Shown here: positions 53,007 through 61,565 of the stretch, piece by piece
Layout of the letters: every line of letters begins with the position of its first letter
Position numbering within the stretch: position 1 is the stretch's first letter
Assembly: GCF_001735715.1 (NCBI RefSeq)
Contig: NZ_CP017259.1
Span: 1,733,501-1,797,500 of the forward strand
DNA: 64,000 nucleotides
Reading direction: 5' to 3'
DNA from: Formosa sp. Hel3_A1_48
Lineage (GTDB): Bacteria > Bacteroidota > Bacteroidia > Flavobacteriales > Flavobacteriaceae
Notes under the pieces: generated by a model
The model's input: the letters and a program-made list of their open reading frames with translations, nothing else
The model's database searches: none
What the model was told of the DNA's origin: nothing
Translations under genes and position numbers: made by a program

Positions 53007-55139
53007 CTAATTAATGAACCCACGATCACGCATCAGAGCTTCGATCTGTGCATCACGGCCTCTAAACAATCGGTAGGCCTTTGCAGGATCTATAGCGTTG
53101 CGCGGCGCAAACAAGTATTTTACGAGTTTACTGGCCATGTCTTCGTCATAAAAACCGCCTTCGCTGTCTGTAAATGCTTCTGCAGCATCGGCTGTGAGGA
53201 CGTCTGCCCACATATAGCCATAATAGGCCGTGGCATAGCCCTCACCAGAAAATACATGACCAAAGTGTGGTGTACGGTGGCGCATAGGCAATTCTTTGGG
53301 CATATCGAGCGCCGCTAAAGTTTCTTTTTCAAAATCCCCTACATCCATACCCTCAGGATCGGCGAGGTGGAGTTTCATGTCCATAAGCGCAGAGGCCAGA
53401 TATTCAGTAGTACCAAATCCTTGATTGAAGGTGGCCGCTTTTTTAATTTTTGCCACTAAAGCTTTAGGAATGACTTCTCCTGTTTCGTGGTGTACTAAAT
53501 ATTGTGAGATCACTTCATCTGTAGACAACCAGCGCTCCAAAAGTTGTGATTGGAATTCTGTGTAATCGCGTACTCCACCATTGAGTGTTGGATATTTTAC
53601 GTTTGAAGAAAAGAAGTGTAAGGCATGTCCAAATTCATGGAAAAAGGTAGTGGCATCGTCCCAGGATACAAGAACTGCTTCGCCAGGCGCCGCCTTGATG
53701 AAATTTGAATTGTTGGAGGCCAAAACCGTCTTTTTTCCATCAAAAATAGTGTGACTTCTGTAGGTAGTTGCCCAAGCACCAGATCGTTTTCCAGCTCGTG
53801 CAAAAGGGTCTAAATACCAAAGTCCAATATGGGCTCCAGAATCCAAATCGGTAACTTCCCAAACCTTTACATCTTCTTGAAAAACAGGGACACTTCCTTC
53901 GGGGACAGGTTCAAATTTGTAATTGAACAATCGTCCAGCGACATAAAACATAGCTTCACGGAGTTTGTCTAATTGTAGGTATTGTTTGACTTCGTCGCTG
54001 TTGAGGTCATATTTAGCCACACGCACTTTTTCGGCATAGTAGCGGTAATCCCATGGCTCTATGGTGATGTTATCGCCATTGGCATCGGCAATGGTTTGCA
54101 TGTCGGCCACTTCTTCTGCCACTCTAGAAATTGCTGCAGGCCAAACCGCTTCCATCAAGTTTAAGGCATTTTCAGGAGTTTTAGCCATGCGGTCTTGCAA
54201 ACGCCATTCTGCATAATTTTTATGACCTAAAAGTTCGACTCTTTCGCGGCGAAGTTTTAAGATTTCAGCGATGATTTCTTTGTTGTCATACTCGTCGTTG
54301 TTATCGCCACGAGAATAATAATTGGTCCAAACTTGTTTGCGTAAATCTCTTTCGGTAGAATAAGTTAAAAAAGGATCCATCGAGGAACGCGTATTGGTGA
54401 TGGCATATTTCCCTTCCTGCCCTTTTTCTTTGGCTATGGCTGCTGCCGATTTTATAAATCCATCAGAAAGTCCACCAAGTTGATCTTTGTTGAGGTAGGT
54501 TACGTAGTTTTCTTCGTCGTGTAGTACGTTGTCCGAAAATTTATTGTATAGTACCGAAAGTTCTTTATCAATGGCCGCATAGCGTTCTTTTTTCTTAGCA
54601 TCAATTGCCGCTCCACGCATGGCAAATCCTTTGTAAACAAGCTCTACGACGCGTTGTTGGTCGCTATCTAAAGGGTTTTCTTGGGCGTTGTCATAAACGG
54701 TTTTAATGCGCTTAAAAAGCGCTTCGTTTTGGTTTATTTTTGAAGAAAATTCAGATAATTTTGGTGCAAGGACAGCTTGAACTTCTCTAAATTCTGGGGA
54801 AGACATATTACTGCTAAAAATTCCGTAGTACGAAAAAACACGATCTAAATATGCTCCAGAGCGTTCCATAGCTTCAATCGTATTTTCAAAAGTTGGTGCG
54901 GCTTCATTATTGGCAATGGCTTCTATTTCTTTGAGGTTTTCTTCCATGCCATATTCTACAGCCGATTGAATATCAGCAACTTCCATCTTGTCAAAAGCAG
55001 GTACACCTCCATAGGGACCTGTCCATTCTTGAAGCAATATATTGTCTTGGTCTGTTGTTGAATTTGTGCAACTTGTACTCAAAATATGGATACAAACTAA
55101 TAGTAAATAAGTAAAAGGAGTGGTATTTTTTGTGTTCAT
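53007..55139 (-). CDS. dcp: M3 family metallopeptidase (Dcp-like) lipoprotein
   Basis: 710 residues. N-terminal lipobox (LSTSC, Cys24). The zinc site HEFGHALH is in FFHEFGHALHFFSS, with the third ligand further on. The family block FGHVFSGEGYATAYYGYMWADV is near the C-terminus. Peptidyl-dipeptidase Dcp releases dipeptides from C-termini; here the enzyme should be lipid-anchored and exported. The closeness to Dcp is from the HxxYFxR-type end, so the symbol is probable, not certain. A single-gene unit. Confidence 0.9.
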   Translation of the reverse strand: MNTKNTTPFTYLLLVCIHILSTSCTNSTTDQDNILLQEWTGPYGGVPAFDKMEVADIQSAVEYGMEENLKEIEAIANNEAAPTFENTIEAMERSGAYLDRVFSYYGIFSSNMSSPEFREVQAVLAPKLSEFSSKINQNEALFKRIKTVYDNAQENPLDSDQQRVVELVYKGFAMRGAAIDAKKKERYAAIDKELSVLYNKFSDNVLHDEENYVTYLNKDQLGGLSDGFIKSAAAIAKEKGQEGKYAITNTRSSMDPFLTYSTERDLRKQVWTNYYSRGDNNDEYDNKEIIAEILKLRRERVELLGHKNYAEWRLQDRMAKTPENALNLMEAVWPAAISRVAEEVADMQTIADANGDNITIEPWDYRYYAEKVRVAKYDLNSDEVKQYLQLDKLREAMFYVAGRLFNYKFEPVPEGSVPVFQEDVKVWEVTDLDSGAHIGLWYLDPFARAGKRSGAWATTYRSHTIFDGKKTVLASNNSNFIKAAPGEAVLVSWDDATTFFHEFGHALHFFSSNVKYPTLNGGVRDYTEFQSQLLERWLSTDEVISQYLVHHETGEVIPKALVAKIKKAATFNQGFGTTEYLASALMDMKLHLADPEGMDVGDFEKETLAALDMPKELPMRHRTPHFGHVFSGEGYATAYYGYMWADVLTADAAEAFTDSEGGFYDEDMASKLVKYLFAPRNAIDPAKAYRLFRGRDAQIEALMRDRGFIN

Positions 55140-55192
55140 GATGATTTGTTTTAATCAATTAAGCATTACAATTTATAAAAAATGAATGAAAT

Positions 55193-55885
55193 CTATTCGA
55201 TGATTTCAATTTTCTTGATGTATATATTTGTTTGTGGCCAATCGCCCTTATCAGTAGGTACTGCTGCGATTTTATCAACCACTTCCATACCTTTAACAAC
55301 TTTTCCGAAAACAGCATAATCTCCGTCAAGGTTGTGTGCTCCTCCATGTTGTTGAACAATAAAAAACTCAAAAGGTGAGGCCATCTTGTAAGGGTTTGCC
55401 ACAGCACTACTTGGCATGCTCACCATGCCTCGATCATGTTTGAATCCCTTTTTGTGATCGTTTGGTAACAGATAGCGCCCTATTTTTTTGCGTTTGTTTA
55501 ATGTTTGTTGATCGTCGCTATTTCCCCCTTGGATGATATAATTATTGATTACTCTGTAAAATTGAGTGTTATTAAAATATTTTTTCTTTGTAAGGTATAT
55601 GAAATTGGAGCGATGGAATTTTGTCGCTTCGAATAGTTTTATGTCAATCTCTCCAAAATCAGTTGTGATACGAACTTTATTTTCTTTGTGTTTTTTGTCG
55701 TATTCTAAGAAGAATTCCATTACATTATCATCAGTTAATAAAAAAGTGGTTTCTTTTATTTCCTCAGGTATTATTTTTTTGGTTTTCTTAGAAATGGCAG
55801 TTTGTTTGGACACTACATTATTCTTTTCAGATTTAGTATCTTGACAGCTACAAAAACAAATTAAAAGCAATAAACAATAGCGCAT
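55193..55885 (-). CDS. cyclophilin-type peptidyl-prolyl isomerase lipoprotein
   Basis: 230 residues from the ATG at 55885 (MRYCLLLLICFCSC), with a lipobox Cys14; a longer reading overlaps the divergent Nudix start. The cyclophilin domain (about 80-225) has ITTDFGEIDIKLFEA, FYRVINNYIIQGGNSDD, GMVSMPSSAVANPYKMASPFEF-type segments and YAVFGKVVKGMEVVDKI. It is expected to assist folding of envelope proteins. It is divergent from the Nudix gene. Confidence 0.88.
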   Translation of the reverse strand: MRYCLLLLICFCSCQDTKSEKNNVVSKQTAISKKTKKIIPEEIKETTFLLTDDNVMEFFLEYDKKHKENKVRITTDFGEIDIKLFEATKFHRSNFIYLTKKKYFNNTQFYRVINNYIIQGGNSDDQQTLNKRKKIGRYLLPNDHKKGFKHDRGMVSMPSSAVANPYKMASPFEFFIVQQHGGAHNLDGDYAVFGKVVKGMEVVDKIAAVPTDKGDWPQTNIYIKKIEIIE

Positions 55886-55920
55886 ACAATAAACAGTGTT
55901 TTTTTTGAATTCAGAAATAT

Positions 55921-56568
55921 ATGAGATTTGATGCATTTTCTAAAATTATATCCGCACTAAATTCTTTGCCACTTCCGGGAATTGATGCACAGTTGATCAT
56001 GGCGCCTCCTTTTAGAGCGGAATTATTACAACAAAATAAGCTGTTAAAAAAGAATGCAAAGCCAGCTGCTGTTCTTGCATTATTTTATCCCGATCGTACA
56101 ATGAATACTAATCTTGTTCTAATTGTACGCAAAACCAGTTCAGGAGTTCATTCAGCACAAGTGGGTTTTCCTGGTGGTAAACCTGAACTTTCAGACCAGA
56201 ATTTAGAAGCAACTGCAGTTAGAGAAACCTGGGAGGAGATAGGGGTGTCAAAAGATCATATTAAATTGTTGTTTCCGTTAACTGAGCTTTACATCCCACC
56301 GAGTAACTTCATTGTTTTTCCATTTGTCGGCATGACGGCTACGACACCGAATTTTAAACTTCAGCCCTCCGAAGTGGAATCCATTATAGAAGTTCCGTTG
56401 AACGATGTATTGGATGATTCGAAAAGAATTTTTACATTGGTTTCAACATCTTATGGTTCAAAAGTAAAAGTACCTGCTTTTAATTTTGATGGGCATATTG
56501 TTTGGGGTGCAACGGCCATGATTTTGATGGAATTAATCCATTTATTGAATTCAATTTTAAAAAAATAG
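55921..56568 (+). CDS. Nudix hydrolase, CoA pyrophosphatase type
   Basis: 215 residues. The Nudix box is GGKPELSDQNLEATAVRE followed by TWEEIGV, and the upstream HSAQVGFPGG marks the UPF0035/CoA pyrophosphatase branch (NudL), which hydrolyses CoA to 4'-phosphopantetheine and 3',5'-ADP. The middle TELYIPPSNFIVFPFVG is typical. Starts 35 bp from the divergent cyclophilin start. The acyltransferase gene follows in 32 bp. Confidence 0.88.
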   Translation: MRFDAFSKIISALNSLPLPGIDAQLIMAPPFRAELLQQNKLLKKNAKPAAVLALFYPDRTMNTNLVLIVRKTSSGVHSAQVGFPGGKPELSDQNLEATAVRETWEEIGVSKDHIKLLFPLTELYIPPSNFIVFPFVGMTATTPNFKLQPSEVESIIEVPLNDVLDDSKRIFTLVSTSYGSKVKVPAFNFDGHIVWGATAMILMELIHLLNSILKK

Positions 56569-56600
56569 CTTAGGTTTGCATTTCTATTTTGATTTTTTGC

Positions 56601-57398
56601 ATGCGGTTATTCAAAAAAAACATTTTTGGCCAATACCTTTTTATAAAAAAATGGATCATTCGCATCTTGGGTGCATTCAGCCATCAACGCTACCAAGGGT
56701 TTAATGACCTACAAATTGAGGGCTCAGAAATTTTACGTCAATTACCAGAGACCAACGTTCTTTTTATTTCTAACCACCAAACGTATTTTGCCGATGTTGT
56801 GGCGATGTTTCATGTGTTTAATGCCTCCTTGAGTGGTCGTGACGATTCCATCAAAAATGTAGGATACCTCTGGAATCCCAAGCTAAATCTTTATTATGTA
56901 GCGGCCAAAGAAACGATGAAAGCTGGATTGTTGCCCAAAATTTTTGCTTATGCTGGATCTATAAGTATTGAGCGAACTTGGAGATCATCAGGAAAAGATG
57001 TTAATCGACAGGTAAAGATGAGTGATATTTCCAACATTAAAAAAGCATTGGATGATGGTTGGGTCATTACCTTTCCACAGGGTACTACAACTCCTTTTAA
57101 GCCTATTCGAAAGGGTACAGCGCATATTATTAAACATTACAAGCCTATTGTAGTTCCCATTGTAATTGACGGGTTCAGGCGCTCTTTTGACAAAAAAGGT
57201 ATCCGCATCAAAAAGAAAAATATACTTCAATCAATGGAAATCAAAGCGCCATTAGCTATTGATTATGAAAACGAAACAATACCCCAGATTGTTGAAAAAA
57301 TCGAATATGCTATTGAGCAGCATCCATCGTTTTTAAAAGTCATTCCACAAGAAGAATTGTTAGAAAATGAACGTTTGAATAAAAAACGCGATTGGTAA
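56601..57398 (+). CDS. lysophospholipid acyltransferase family protein
   Basis: 265 residues from the ATG at 56601 (MRLFKKNIFGQYLFIKKW). The NHX4D motif is SNHQTYFADVV and the substrate-binding motif is TFPQGTTTPFKPIRKGTA. A 1-acyl-sn-glycerol-3-phosphate acyltransferase (PlsC-type) or a related aminolipid acyltransferase; Flavobacteriia have several paralogues, so substrate is uncertain. Probably co-transcribed with the Nudix gene. Confidence 0.87.
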   Translation: MRLFKKNIFGQYLFIKKWIIRILGAFSHQRYQGFNDLQIEGSEILRQLPETNVLFISNHQTYFADVVAMFHVFNASLSGRDDSIKNVGYLWNPKLNLYYVAAKETMKAGLLPKIFAYAGSISIERTWRSSGKDVNRQVKMSDISNIKKALDDGWVITFPQGTTTPFKPIRKGTAHIIKHYKPIVVPIVIDGFRRSFDKKGIRIKKKNILQSMEIKAPLAIDYENETIPQIVEKIEYAIEQHPSFLKVIPQEELLENERLNKKRDW

Positions 57399-57401
57399 AT
57401 C

Positions 57402-58040
57402 TTATTGCTCTAGTTCTTGGAGCACTTTATAATTCTTTTTTAAACGCTTGAGTAAAAGCCCATATACAAGGTAATAAAAACCAAGTAAAATTCCAGTTAG
57501 CAGAACCATCATTAGTAGTGTTAGGATTGCTACAAAACCATATAAGATGAAGTAATCTGCTGTATCGGTGAATTTAGCAGTAATGAGCTTTAAATCAACA
57601 CTATTGCTAACTTCAATAATAATACCTACTATTATACTAATGTATAAAAAAATTAGATTAAATAAGACGTAATGTTTTACTGTCTTTCTAGTATTTAAAA
57701 TATTTTTCATTAATAATTTTACGGAGTCTGTACTGGATATTTTTTTATAATTTTTATAAAATGCTACAAAAAAGTATGCAAGAATTATATAGCCAGAGAT
57801 CATTAAAGGCATGATGATGTAATCTATATCGTAGCTGTCAAAGCGTTGTTGTGCTTCACTATCTTTCATTAATAAACTAATCAAGGTCCAAAAACAAAAT
57901 TCAATAATACTTAGTATAAAAATCCATTTGACAATAGAAGATGATTTTTTGTGCAATAGTCTATATATTTCCTTTTTGGATAGTTTAGGAAATTTTTGAT
58001 TTTTTTGCCAATCCTTTTTTAATATTTCTAATTCGTCCAT
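57402..58040 (-). CDS. four-helix membrane protein, candidate anti-sigma factor
   Basis: 212 residues. The N-terminal 35 residues are soluble and charged (ELEILKKDWQKNQKFPKLSK), then four transmembrane segments (about 38-58, 74-94, 118-140, 165-190) and a basic C-terminal helix. It lies 2 bp after the ECF sigma gene, the usual place of an anti-sigma factor, and its cytosolic N-terminus could hold the sigma factor. There is no recognisable zinc motif. The role is inferred from position. Confidence 0.7.
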   Translation of the reverse strand: MDELEILKKDWQKNQKFPKLSKKEIYRLLHKKSSSIVKWIFILSIIEFCFWTLISLLMKDSEAQQRFDSYDIDYIIMPLMISGYIILAYFFVAFYKNYKKISSTDSVKLLMKNILNTRKTVKHYVLFNLIFLYISIIVGIIIEVSNSVDLKLITAKFTDTADYFILYGFVAILTLLMMVLLTGILLGFYYLVYGLLLKRLKKNYKVLQELEQ

Positions 58041-58042
58041 AA

Positions 58043-58540
58043 TTAAGGATTTAATTGTGTTTTTAATTTTTTCTTAATTCTGTTCATTTTTACACGAGCA
58101 TTTACTTCAGTAATGCCTATCATTTCACTTATTTCTTTGTAAGACTTATCCTCTAGGTATAAAAAAATAACAGCTTTATCTATATCATTGAATTGCTTTA
58201 TGGCAGCATAAATGGATTTAAGTTGTTGGTCCTGAGTATCGTCGTAAGTTTCAGTTTGAGGGATTTTGTAGGAAACATCATCAAATCTATAGCTTAGTAT
58301 TTTGCGCTTTGATTTTCGATACAATGAAATAGCAGTGTTGATTCCTACCCGATACATCCAAGTGCTAAATTTTGAATCTCCACGGAATTTTGGGTAGGCT
58401 TTCCATAACTGAATAGTTATTTCTTGAAATAAATCTTTGTGCTCGGCATCACCATTTGAATACAAACGACAGATTTTATGAATTAAATTCTGATGTTTTT
58501 CAATTTGAGTTACAAATTCAATTTCTACGTTAGATTTCAA
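58043..58540 (-). CDS. RNA polymerase ECF sigma factor
   Basis: 165 residues. Region 2: DLFQEITIQLWKAYPKFRGD and FSTWMYRVGINTAISLYRK. Region 4: FNDIDKAVIFLYLEDKSYKE and ISEMIGITEVNARVKMNR. The start is TTG at 58540 (MKSNVEIEF). It precedes the candidate anti-sigma gene by 2 bp and lies 53 bp after DUF1684, so the two groups may be one transcript or not. Confidence 0.92.
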   Translation of the reverse strand: MKSNVEIEFVTQIEKHQNLIHKICRLYSNGDAEHKDLFQEITIQLWKAYPKFRGDSKFSTWMYRVGINTAISLYRKSKRKILSYRFDDVSYKIPQTETYDDTQDQQLKSIYAAIKQFNDIDKAVIFLYLEDKSYKEISEMIGITEVNARVKMNRIKKKLKTQLNP

Positions 58541-58593
58541 ATAAATTTAAATTGGTTCTACAATTTGACGAAACTTTAATATAAATGTTACTA

Positions 58594-59487
58594 TTATTCA
58601 TTTAAATTTTTGTGTTCGATGAGTTCACCAGCTTCAATTCTAAAGGGTAGTCTGTTTTGTAAAGGCGGAAGTAGACAGGTAGTGAATTCGGAGTAGCTGC
58701 AAGGTGGATTGTACAAATAGTTAAAGTCTAAATGAACTTTACCATCTGTTTCTGGAATATCGACATAAATATAGCGCCCACTTCCATAAGTTTCTTCACC
58801 GTTAGTTGCATCACCAACCATAATCCAGCCACTTTCGCCAACATCTAAAGTATAAGCCTCACCTTCAAAATAAAAATGAACGCTGCCTATGAATTTTGCA
58901 ACATCATCGACCCCTAATTTTGAAGCGACTAATTCGGATTTTGAAGTTTCAAAATATTCAAAATCTGCTTCAAAAATAAAATCTGAATTAGGCGCATAGT
59001 TTTCAAATCCTTTAAAGGCATTAATGGCAGGGTTGTTTTTGTCCCAAACACGCAAATAAAGTGCCCCAGAACGTGTAATAACGCGCCAGCTTATAGCATT
59101 GAAGAATAATTTTTCAGAGTCGCCAATAGCGTTTAAAATCAAAGGTTTAGTTTGTACTTCTGCACCATTACTACCGGTGATTTTAATGTCATTGAATGCC
59201 TCAAAGTTAAATGCTTTTCCATCCCATTGAAATTTCCCAATATTTTGATTTATTTCATTAGGTGAAGTGCTGACTTTATTGCTTTTATCGATTCCAAAAA
59301 TGGTTCCAGTGGTATCTAATTTGAAGAGACCACATAATTCTAAATATTTTACACGTCTTTTGTCGCGATCTTTTCTTTCTTTTTCTACACTTTCGATATA
59401 GGCATTATCAATTTGAAACGTTTTTGCATCATTTTTACATTGAGTACATAGTGTTAGAATGAAACAATAAAAAAGTAATTTTTTCAT
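58594..59487 (-). CDS. DUF1684 domain lipoprotein
   Basis: 297 residues. Lipobox-like N-terminus (LTLCTQC, Cys14 or Cys17). DUF1684 features include the segment WRVITRSGALYLRVWDKNNP, and near the C-terminus YGSGRYIYVDIPETDGKVHL and LDFNYLYNPPCSYSEFTTC. Function unknown across the family. Its ATG overlaps the DUF1456 stop by ATGA. Confidence 0.87.
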   Translation of the reverse strand: MKKLLFYCFILTLCTQCKNDAKTFQIDNAYIESVEKERKDRDKRRVKYLELCGLFKLDTTGTIFGIDKSNKVSTSPNEINQNIGKFQWDGKAFNFEAFNDIKITGSNGAEVQTKPLILNAIGDSEKLFFNAISWRVITRSGALYLRVWDKNNPAINAFKGFENYAPNSDFIFEADFEYFETSKSELVASKLGVDDVAKFIGSVHFYFEGEAYTLDVGESGWIMVGDATNGEETYGSGRYIYVDIPETDGKVHLDFNYLYNPPCSYSEFTTCLLPPLQNRLPFRIEAGELIEHKNLNE

Positions 59488-59732
59488 GATTTTTTGATTT
59501 GTTTTTGCGGCATTGGGCCTCTTAGGTGAATAATTAAGCCATCCAAAAAATTACGTAAAAATTGATCGCCACAAGGCATAAATTTTGGGTGATTTTCATT
59601 TCTAAAAAGTGCGTTAATTTCACCTTTTGTCACTTTAAAGTCTTTGAGTGCGCAAATTTTGATGATGTCTTCGTCACGTAATTTATGAGCAACTCTTAAT
59701 TTTTTGAAAATATCGTTATTTGTAAGTCCCAT
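59484..59732 (-). CDS. DUF1456-type small protein, single repeat
   Basis: 82 residues: LTNNDIFKKLRVAHKLRDED and the conserved GEINALFRNENHPKFMPCGD followed by LRNFLDGLIIHLRGP. DUF1456/YehS proteins usually have two copies of this unit in about 150 residues; here there is only one. Small and probably cytosolic. It is coupled to DUF1684 and 9 bp after the LETM1-related gene. Confidence 0.82.
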   Translation of the reverse strand: MGLTNNDIFKKLRVAHKLRDEDIIKICALKDFKVTKGEINALFRNENHPKFMPCGDQFLRNFLDGLIIHLRGPMPQKQIKKS

Positions 59733-59741
59733 TGTTTTTAG

Positions 59742-60905
59742 TTATGATTGGTCTTCGATTCTATTATCGTCGAATGCAGAAGGTAATAATTTTGGAATAA
59801 ACTTTATGAACAGCGGTAACAAAACAGCTCCGCCTGGCAACATAAAAATCGCTAAACTTGGAATTGATTTTAATACATCGAGAAGCTGCTCCTGCATTTT
59901 ATCTATTTCTTCTTCTGTCATATCACGTACAGTAGATTGAGACAGTAAAACGACTAGTTCTTTACTTTCTTTGAGTTCTTGATAGAGTTTTTTACTATTT
60001 CTTGAAATTAATTTTTTAACCAAAGAGCTGGAGTTATCGTAGAAGCGTTTAGCCATATTTTTGGTGCTTAAAAGCGCTACGTCATTTTTATGGTTTTTAT
60101 AAAAATCGTTGACAGTTGAAAGAGCATCATTAATTTGAAAACTACTAAAATTAAATTTTTCCCTAAGCCGATCAAAAAACTGTTCTTCTCCTTTTTCAAT
60201 CTTATAGTCGCTCCATGTAGCCATGCACGCTAAATCTAGTAGGTATAAGCGTTCCTGTAGTGTATGGTTTTTAGCATCAAGCGCCTCTAAGTTAGCCTCT
60301 TTTTTATAGGATGTTCGAAGAGATGATTTTAGCAATCGGATTAAACTCTCATCGTATTCATTTTTTTTTGATTTAGCATTTAATGCCTCAGAGACTACGG
60401 TTACGATTGAGTTTTCTAAGCCTTCCAAAAACGCTAATGTTCGATTTGATTGGTTAAGGTATACCCTAAACGCTAAAACATCCATAAATAGCAACGCATT
60501 TGTTGCGAAGTAATTGAAGTTTTTTGTGATGATGTTATTGTCTATTTGAATGCGTTTATGTATGATTTGTTCTACATCCTCTCCAAAAATATCACTTATA
60601 AAACTCGTTTTATAAAAGCCTATGTTTTTATAAAATAATTTAAGTTGAGCGGTGAACGATGTTGGTTCACTTGTAGTTGATTTGTACACATTGTGAAGTG
60701 CAAGGATGAGATTTATTTTACAGCGTTCCTCTTGAGTAAAATCTTTGTTTTCATATTGAGGGAGTGCGACACATACATTGCTGCCATAGATGAATCCAGC
60801 TAGTTTAAGTTTAGGGTAAATCGTCTCTAATACATCTTCATCATTAAAATCTGTATCGACTGTAGTTAAAAGTTTATTTAGCCAACCTTTTGCTGATGGA
60901 TTCAT
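59742..60905 (-). CDS. LETM1-related biofilm-associated protein
   Basis: 387 residues of a Bacteroidota family distantly related to the mitochondrial LETM1 ribosome-binding proteins. The C-terminal part SIPSLAIFMLPGGAVLLPLF and IKFIPKLLPSAFDDNR is the LETM1-like block, with one membrane segment. The long N-terminal part is helical (for example LYLLDLACMATWSDYKIEKG). Biofilm association comes from the family name; no function is proved by the sequence. It lies 27 bp after sodC in the same run. Confidence 0.85.
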   Translation of the reverse strand: MNPSAKGWLNKLLTTVDTDFNDEDVLETIYPKLKLAGFIYGSNVCVALPQYENKDFTQEERCKINLILALHNVYKSTTSEPTSFTAQLKLFYKNIGFYKTSFISDIFGEDVEQIIHKRIQIDNNIITKNFNYFATNALLFMDVLAFRVYLNQSNRTLAFLEGLENSIVTVVSEALNAKSKKNEYDESLIRLLKSSLRTSYKKEANLEALDAKNHTLQERLYLLDLACMATWSDYKIEKGEEQFFDRLREKFNFSSFQINDALSTVNDFYKNHKNDVALLSTKNMAKRFYDNSSSLVKKLISRNSKKLYQELKESKELVVLLSQSTVRDMTEEEIDKMQEQLLDVLKSIPSLAIFMLPGGAVLLPLFIKFIPKLLPSAFDDNRIEDQS

Positions 60906-60932
60906 ATTGGGGTATTAGATTTAAAACAATAA

Positions 60933-61508
60933 CTATTTAATTATTCCTGCACAACTGACTCTGCTGCCAGCTGCACCAGAAGGTTGCGATACAAAATCAT
61001 CCACCCCTTGATGCACTATAATTCCTTTACCTAAAATATCTTTTGTTGCATCCCCACAACCAATACACCATTCATCGGTAGCAAATTCGATAGTTGTAAA
61101 CTTTTGATCATTTACCATGAAATTTCCTATATCACCTTTGTGGTATCCAGTATCGGCTCCCCATTTTCCATGCGGTTGTGCTGTTGGGTTCCAATGGCCA
61201 CCGGCAGACGTTCCATCAGCTGAGGAGCAATCGCTTTTTTCATGAATATGAATGGCATGCATCCCCTCGGTTAGTCCAGTAACTTTAGCAGTCATCTTGA
61301 CCACATTTCCCGATTGAATAAATTTAATTTTTCCACTGACATTGCTTTCGTTCTTTGCGTTTAGTAGAACGTCTACTTTTTGTACTTCAGTATTTTCAAT
61401 TTTTGGAGTCTTGTTTTCATTTGTGCTCATCGAGTTTTCAGTTTCTTTTTTGTTTTTACATGACAAAACAAACGTAACTGTGATGGCGGTAATCAATATT
61501 GTTCTCAT
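60933..61508 (-). CDS. sodC: Cu/Zn superoxide dismutase lipoprotein
   Basis: 191 residues. Lipobox (VLSC, Cys17) puts it in the envelope. Copper and zinc ligands are present: HAIHIHEKSDCS, GGHWNP, QPHGKWG, GYHKGDIGN, and VHQGVDDF, with the C-terminal SQPSGAAGSRVSCAGI. An extra CIGCG segment occurs in WCIGCGDATKDIL, which is common in this phylum. It dismutates superoxide in the periplasm. Confidence 0.95.
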   Translation of the reverse strand: MRTILITAITVTFVLSCKNKKETENSMSTNENKTPKIENTEVQKVDVLLNAKNESNVSGKIKFIQSGNVVKMTAKVTGLTEGMHAIHIHEKSDCSSADGTSAGGHWNPTAQPHGKWGADTGYHKGDIGNFMVNDQKFTTIEFATDEWCIGCGDATKDILGKGIIVHQGVDDFVSQPSGAAGSRVSCAGIIK

Positions 61509-61565
61509 CTCTATTTTTTTATAAAGTTAAATAAAATTAGTATTCATACTTTTAGGATGTCTAAT

